From the NCBI RefSeq assembly GCF_036850765.1, contig NC_089495.1, forward strand, positions 65,944,410-66,008,409: a stretch of DNA of 64,000 nt, given 5' to 3'. Every line of letters begins with the position of its first letter. Position 1 is the first letter of the stretch. Both the position numbers and the translations under genes were made by a program. The notes below the pieces were generated by a model. It made no database searches and was not told where the DNA came from. It saw only the letters and a list, made by a program, of their open reading frames with translations. This stretch comes from Saccopteryx bilineata. Its lineage: Eukaryota > Chordata > Mammalia > Chiroptera > Emballonuridae. Positions 58,632 to 64,000 of the stretch are shown one piece after another.

Positions 58632-59657
58632 GCCTTGTTTGATCTTTAGTCTGTTACTTTGGTGTTCTCTCATGAGAAATTTTAATATTCTGATTTTTTT
58701 AAAGATTCCTTTAGACTATATGCTCTACCACTGTAGTGTTAACTTGGTTCACTTCTTGCTCTTTAACATTATTCTACTAAAGACAATTTGTAATTTCAAT
58801 GGCTTTTATGGGAAACTTGACATCTCACAAAGAGATATTAACTCATCTAAGACCTCTCCCTTTCGAGCACCTCTGCTTCTCCTTTCTCCTTTAACCAACT
58901 TTGATTTATCTGTTCAGTTCCCTTAAATCCTTTGGTATGTCCTCCTACAAAATCCTTATCTCCTTTAGTCTTTCTACCGTTACCAGACATTTCTCTTCCT
59001 ATGCCAGCCCTTCAATTTGCTAGAGTCACTTGAACTTTGAGCCTTTGACCCCTCTAGCTGTCTAGGATTCCAAGAGAAACTGTCTGAGATTTAAAAGGGT
59101 AATTGGAAACAGACTATATATTTATTCATTCAGATAAACAGAGACACCAGACATTAACTTGATGTCTCTTTTGTTCCATACCCAATCTTTAGTTCACAGT
59201 CTCCATAAAATTGTATATCATAGAAAAAGTCTAAGTTAAAAGTCTCTATCATGTATACTAATGTTTAGCCCTCAAGTGGAGCAGGTTATCTAAACCTGAT
59301 TTGTCTCTAGAAATGCAATTCTGATAAATGCATAAAGTAAAATAAAGTCAAGAGCTGCACCATTTATATGGATTAGTGAATTTTGTAATATTGTGTTTAT
59401 GCCTGACACATTTGTATAATTTAAGAGCAAAAGCTATAAGATCTCTATTTGTTAAATCTGCATATTTGTACATTTATGTTATGTATATATACATATATGA
59501 TACTTTTCTATGTCTGGATGGAATTACCAAATTATATCTGTTAAACAAGTTTTATTATATTTGAATTAGGTTAAATGATATTTATATAAACATTTCTTAA
59601 CTTTTAAATTAAAAATGCAAACTTATGATTCTTAAAATATTAAAAACATATTTTTAT
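58631..59657. other. Unassigned sequence
   Basis: A pyrimidine-rich, less AT-rich patch (58850-59070) contains part of a 112-codon plus frame (58588-58926), which also reads through the TG repeat and so is not credible as a gene. The rest is AT-rich. Confidence 0.4.
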
Positions 59658-59675
59658 AAAAATTAATTAAAATAT

Positions 59676-60033
59676 GTTGGCCCTGGCCAGTTGGTTCAGC
59701 GGTAGAGCGTCGGGCCTGGCATGCGGGGGACCTGGGTTCGATTCCTGGCCAGGGCACATAGGAGAAGCACCCATTTGCTTCTCCTCCCCCCTTCCTCTCT
59801 GTCTCTCTCTTCCTCTCCCGCAGCCAAGGCTCCATTGGAGCAAAGATGGCCCGGGCGCTGGGGATGGCTCCTTGGCCTCTGCCCCAGGCACTAGAGTGGC
59901 TCTGGTCACGACAGAGCAACGCCCCGGAGGGGCAGAGCATCGCCCCCTGGTGGGTGTGCCGGGTGGATCCCGGTCAGGCGCATGCGGGAGTCTGACTGTC
60001 TCTCCCCGTTTTCAGCTTCAGAAAAATACAAAA
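59676..60033 (+). mobile_element. tRNA-derived SINE (Rhin/Ves-type), young full-length copy
   Basis: Head GGCCCTGGCCAGTTGGTTCA, A-box-like TGGTTCAGCGG (59692-59702), B box GGTTCGATTCC (59735-59745), then a tRNA-unrelated body and tail CAGCTTCAGAAAAATAC. It has a perfect 18-bp TSD AAAAATTAATTAAAATAT at 59658-59675 and 60034-60051. The perfect TSD, canonical B box and retained CpGs suggest a recent insertion. Confidence 0.96.
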
Positions 60034-60051
60034 AAAAATTAATTAAAATAT

Positions 60052-60889
60052 TTTAAAACTCAAGGTTACATAAATTAGAAAAGTCTTTAGAAATAATAGT
60101 TTAATATTGTTTAATAAAAAAATAGCTATGTCCTCTGAATTATCACCAGTCAGTGTAACAAAAACATATATTTTAATTCTATTTGGTAGAATTAAATTTA
60201 GTAATTATAATTACTAAATATATAAGAATGAAAACTTTATCAATTTATTTTAGTCAAATTGAGTCTTACCCTGACAAACTTTATTTCAACCATAATTAAA
60301 TTTTATAATTCTGCTTAAAAATTATTTTCAAATAAATTTTGGTAGCATACATTAGCCTTATGCTAAATTAATATTTATTAAATATTTAGATCATTTCTAA
60401 CATAGCTATTGAAACATTAATTATAAGGAAAAAGTTGGTTTATATACTAGTCTTCTTATATTCATGAATTCATGAGATAGAAGGCCTAAATATATTGGAT
60501 CTGTTAATATGTTCTTATTGTCATATTGAAAAATTGCACCATAGAAAGCATATTAAAATTGTGATGGTATATTCATTAACTTGACTTGTCTGTTACAGAA
60601 TACTAATATAATATTATTCATAATACTTGTTTGCTTTGTTTTCTTTGCAAAATATAAACTATGAGTGGTTAAAATTACAATCAATATATCCAACCAAACA
60701 ATTAGAAGTACACGAGGAGTATAGGGTATGTTTTTATTGAGGTATAAAGATATTTTATCTGAAGTTACTGGTTGTTTCTGAATGAGAAAAAAGATAATGT
60801 AGGACAAAATCTTCATGGATAGGGATTATAATAGGTTTGCAGAAACAAAATCTTATTTTGTGAATTTAAAGCTATGTAAGACTGAATAG

Positions 60890-60933
<44 letters not shown>

Positions 60934-62025
60934 TATTAGTACTGGACTGATGCAAAACTATATTTTGATTTTTCTTCTGTTAAAATAACATTTCCTTGGA
61001 TTATTATGAGATTGTAAAAAAACATTTCTTTTCCTTCTTAATTTTTTCAAGAATAAATATTATATGTTTTATCAGAATTAGTTCTTGTGTTTTATGTTTA
61101 CTTTATCATGTATTTGATTAACCGAACCACACCTTCTCACCTTTAAAAGAGCTAGAATTGTTGTTTTAATCAAATACTACCTATATTTGCTTCTATAATT
61201 TTGGCACTTTGGCTGAAACTGTAGATAAGTATTATTTCTTAGTTACCTATGATCATTTTAGCTGTATTCAAATATTTTGACACTTTTAATAATCTCTGAT
61301 GTTTTGCCTTCCTAAAATAAAATGCTACGTGAATTTTTTTTATCTCAAACTCACTATGGTATTCTCAAGTGGGCCTCTGAAAAATAACATCAAGAAAGTT
61401 ATTTTACCTTGTAAAAATAGAGGTATTAAAATAATTAGGTTTATTTAATATACTGAGTTGCATTAAAAACACTATCATATGTGATTTTAGCCTTTTTTGG
61501 TTTTTAATATCAGTAAAATATTAAAATATTAATATAAAAATAAATATTTCAGAACATTTAAATTTACTAGAAATTGTCAATGTCCATGCTGTTCATCATA
61601 TATTCTGGTTCTGTTTTGCTGGTATTATACAACTGTATAATGTTATTAGTAATAATTTATAAATTATTCAGTGAGTAATCTTTAATACTATCCTGCACCC
61701 TGTTCGCGAGGTAGAAGGTTAACTCTTTAATAAGTGCCAGTTAGCAAACATGAATGACCTTATAACATTGATGACCAACTTCCTCCATTTTATCCTCTAA
61801 TATCCTACCTTTCCACTAGCTCAGGGCAGTGCTTATAAATTCTCCTGTATTTAGTTTCAGGAAAAGCGAATTCAATCTCTCTTTCCTGTTTCAGTGGTCT
61901 TAAATCAATGCTTGCATGCATGTTTAACTTTATCTGAAACAGTTTTTCTTTGACAAAATCATGACGAACACATGGAGTTAATATGCATTGCTCTTCTTGC
62001 TTCATTGCTAGATGCATTGCAAACA
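60052..62025. other. Unassigned AT-rich sequence with an (AT)n tract
   Basis: An (AT)n run occupies 60894-60931. A minus frame of 87 codons (60553-60816) and others are unremarkable. Confidence 0.45.
60894..60931. repeat. (AT)n microsatellite
   Basis: About 19 uninterrupted AT units. Confidence 0.95.
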
Positions 62026-62029
62026 TTTA

Positions 62030-62165
62030 ATTTAATTCTCATAGCCACTTTCAAGAGATGTTTTACTCCATTCACTTAACAGCTGAGGGAACAGAGTTTT
62101 CATTAAGAAAATCATACTAAGTCATTCAGTCAGGCTTGAGGACTCCTCTCTTATCTAACCCCTTC
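62030..62165 (-). mobile_element. MIR SINE, antisense
   Basis: TTTAATTCTCATAGCCACTT, AACAGCTGAGGGAACAGAG and CAGTCAGGCTTGAGGACTCC occur in the order expected for the complement of a MIR. Confidence 0.65.
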
Positions 62166-62984
62166 TAACGTCTTATTTCCGTTTTTGTATTTATGATTCT
62201 GTCTTCTATTTCTTAAAAGAGAAGTTCCCAAATTGTGTGAGACATCACAGAACCTAGGGCTGCCATTACAGAGAAAAAGAGAGTTAAGTCTGAAATTTGA
62301 ACTTGGGAATGCTGATTTCAATGCCTGTGTGCTTCTTACATTCCAGTTATTTTCCAGACTTGTTTTTGCAGCCTTGAGTGCTCAGTGAACTAGCTCAGAA
62401 GCAGCTGTGCAGAACTATGGACAGTGAGAGAAGCTGAATTCTGGGACTTTCACTCCAATTACAGCCGGACCAGCACTGCACCTCTGTCATAGGAATCCAA
62501 TGTATTTTCGAGAAATAATTCCCTGGCTAAAATGGTTTGAAAATAGTGGCATAATGTCACATTTTCAGGACCCTTTTTCATTGAATACAGGTTGATGTAG
62601 GGTAGTAACTGTAAAAAGTTAATTATAAAAAAAATTAATATATTTTGAGCTGAAAAAGTCTGAGAAATTATCTGGATCAATTTTTTGCTTTTAAAGAAGA
62701 AAGAAATAAGTTGCAGAAAAGAATAATTTATTAAAAGTCAAAGGATGGTTCAGCATAGAATTGCAATTATTAAACTCTCATCATGCATTATGTCAAGAGC
62801 TTATTTAAAGGATACTTAAAAAATTGCTTAATGAAACTTGTCATTATATTGACTGTAGTGGTATTTTGGAGGTCATTGTTCACTATAGACTCCTCCATTC
62901 CTTTTATGAGTAAGCAAAAATGCTATTTAACTTTAGTCAGATCAAAAGCAATACTGGGAAGTTTTTGTCTTGCTTTTTAAATTT
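62166..62984. other. Unassigned sequence
   Basis: No gene or clear repeat is recognised. Confidence 0.4.
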
Positions 62985-63357
62985 GAATTTTTTATTCAAT
63001 GAGAAGAGGGGAGGCAGAGATAGACTCTTGCACGTGCCCCAACCTGGATCCACCTGGCAAGTTCACCAAGGGGACAATGCTTTGCCCATCTGGGGCCCCA
63101 CCTACATTGTAACTGGAGCCATTTTTTAGTTCCTGAGGTAGAGGCCATGGGGCTATCCTCAGCATTCGGGGCCAACTCATTTGAATCGAATCGTGGCTTC
63201 AGGAGAAGAGGAGAAGAGAGAGAGGAAGAGAGAGAAGTGAGAAGGGAAAGGGTGGAGAAACAGGTGAGCACTTCTCCTGTGTGATTTGTTCAGGAATCAA
63301 ACTCGGGACATCCATACTCCAGGCTGATGCTCTACTACTGAACCAACCAGCCAGGGC
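62985..63357 (-). mobile_element. tRNA-derived SINE (Rhin/Ves-type), older antisense copy
   Basis: The complement of the long SINE, with CTGAACCAACCAGCCAGGGC at the head end (63338-63357) and GGATCCACCTGGCAAGTTCA inside. It is diverged, the tail element is eroded, and no clear TSD is seen. Confidence 0.82.
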
Positions 63358-63454
63358 TTATTTTGTTTTTGTTTTGTTTTTTTTTAATAATTGCAAATGC
63401 ATAAGTGATTAAATTTTCATCTTTGGTCAGCTTCTAGAGCTATCACTAACACAA

Positions 63455-63815
63455 CTAATGCTGTGGACTGGATTTTTTGCTTCACCACAAAATCATGTTT
63501 CAGCTCTAATCTTTAATGTGATGAAATTTGGAGCTGAAGCCTTTGGGCAGTCATTAAGGTGAAATTAGGTCATGAGAGAGGTGATCTTATGATGAAGTTA
63601 ATGCATTATAAAAAGAAGATACATGAGAGCTGCCTGCATGAACTCATGACAAGGAAAAGCCATGTGTGCACACAGGGAAAAAAGAGATGTCTACAAGTTG
63701 ATAAAAGAGCACTCATTAGGAACTGCATCAGCAGGCACCTTGATTTTGGACTCAAGCTTCTAGAACAGAGAAATGAATTTCTATTTTCTAAGCCACACAG
63801 TGTAGGATATTTTAA
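63455..63815 (+). mobile_element. MaLR/MLT-like LTR remnant (ERVL-MaLR)
   Basis: The order of words matches an ancient solo LTR: GTGGACTGGA, GAAGCCTTTGGGCAG, AATTAGGTCATGAG, GCATTATAAAAAGAAG, GGCACCTTGATTTTGGACTC, TCTAGAACAGAGAAATGAAT and AAGCCACACAGTGTAG. It is very diverged and has no internal coding region. The subfamily is not resolved. Confidence 0.6.
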
Positions 63816-64000
63816 ATCTAAAATAAGAGTTTTAAAATATAAATATATCCTTATAAAGATCAGAGGTTTTTAGATTATAACCTCTATACCAAGTTTATTC
63901 TTGCTTGTTATTAATGTTCATTATTTTTAACTGTTTTAATTTCTTCAATTTATAGTGTTAGTCTGATATACATTTTAGTAAAATGTCATAGTTCACTGAA
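63816..64000. other. Unassigned AT-rich end of window
   Basis: No feature is recognised. Confidence 0.4.

Noticed and set aside
58419..58926. Frames with runs of Thr-His or Cys-Val, including 112 codons at 58588
   Set aside because: Translations through the (TG)n microsatellite with no conserved domain.
59690..59750. tRNA gene-like A and B boxes
   Set aside because: They belong to the tRNA-derived head of a SINE followed by body, tail, A-run and TSD. It is not a functional tRNA gene.
63559..63873. A 104-codon frame near the window end as a gene
   Set aside because: It overlaps a MaLR-like LTR remnant, and the peptide shows no domain.

Overview
This window looks like nuclear DNA from a bat, most likely a rhinolophoid (horseshoe or leaf-nosed bat). 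The base composition is AT-rich, there are ancient mammalian MIR, L2 and MaLR-type fragments, and there are many copies of a tRNA-derived SINE of about 360-390 bp whose head reads GGCCCTGGCCGGTTGGCTC and whose tail reads CAGCTTCAGAAAAATAC. I associate that SINE and two further tRNA-SINE types seen here with Rhinolophus-like genomes. This is recalled knowledge and was not searched. No host protein-coding gene, tRNA, rRNA or known ncRNA gene can be supported. Almost every long open frame lies inside a LINE-1 element or a SINE.

Layout. Bases 1-9,000: an old antisense L1 (about 800-2241 and 6666-6945) is split by a younger antisense L1 (2242-6665) that is 3'-truncated but flanked by a 16-bp target-site duplication (TSD). 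A chimeric retrocopy follows (7513-8245). Bases 8,400-16,100: SINEs, an old L1 with nested insertions (9990-12075), a DNA-transposon MITE sitting in a microsatellite (12599-12841), a MIR and two neighbouring SINEs. Bases 16,041-19,905 have no recognisable repeat or gene. Bases 19,923-26,000: a near full-length, decayed sense L1. Bases 29,464-36,423: a three-layer nest in which a hAT MITE is split by a near full-length L1, itself interrupted by two SINEs, each layer with its own TSD. Base 40,151: an uninterrupted copy of the same hAT MITE. Bases 43,514-51,321: the best-preserved element, a 7.8-kb antisense L1 with intact ORF1 and an ORF2 broken by one nonsense codon and one small frameshift. 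Bases 51,478-64,000: an old L1, MIR fragments, a three-copy 94-bp minisatellite, a SINE-in-SINE, a young SINE and a MaLR-like LTR.

The L1s fall into two lineages. One has a 5'UTR of about 2.4 kb (2242-6665 and 43514-51321), whose two copies share both ends of the 5'UTR but not the middle. The other has a 5'UTR of about 0.9 kb (19923-26000 and 29617-36262). The SINEs depend on L1-type machinery, consistent with their A-rich tails and TSDs of about 13-18 bp. I found no CRISPR array, operon, phage, toxin system or other new multi-gene system. The most interesting material is the insertion history and L1 structural variation.
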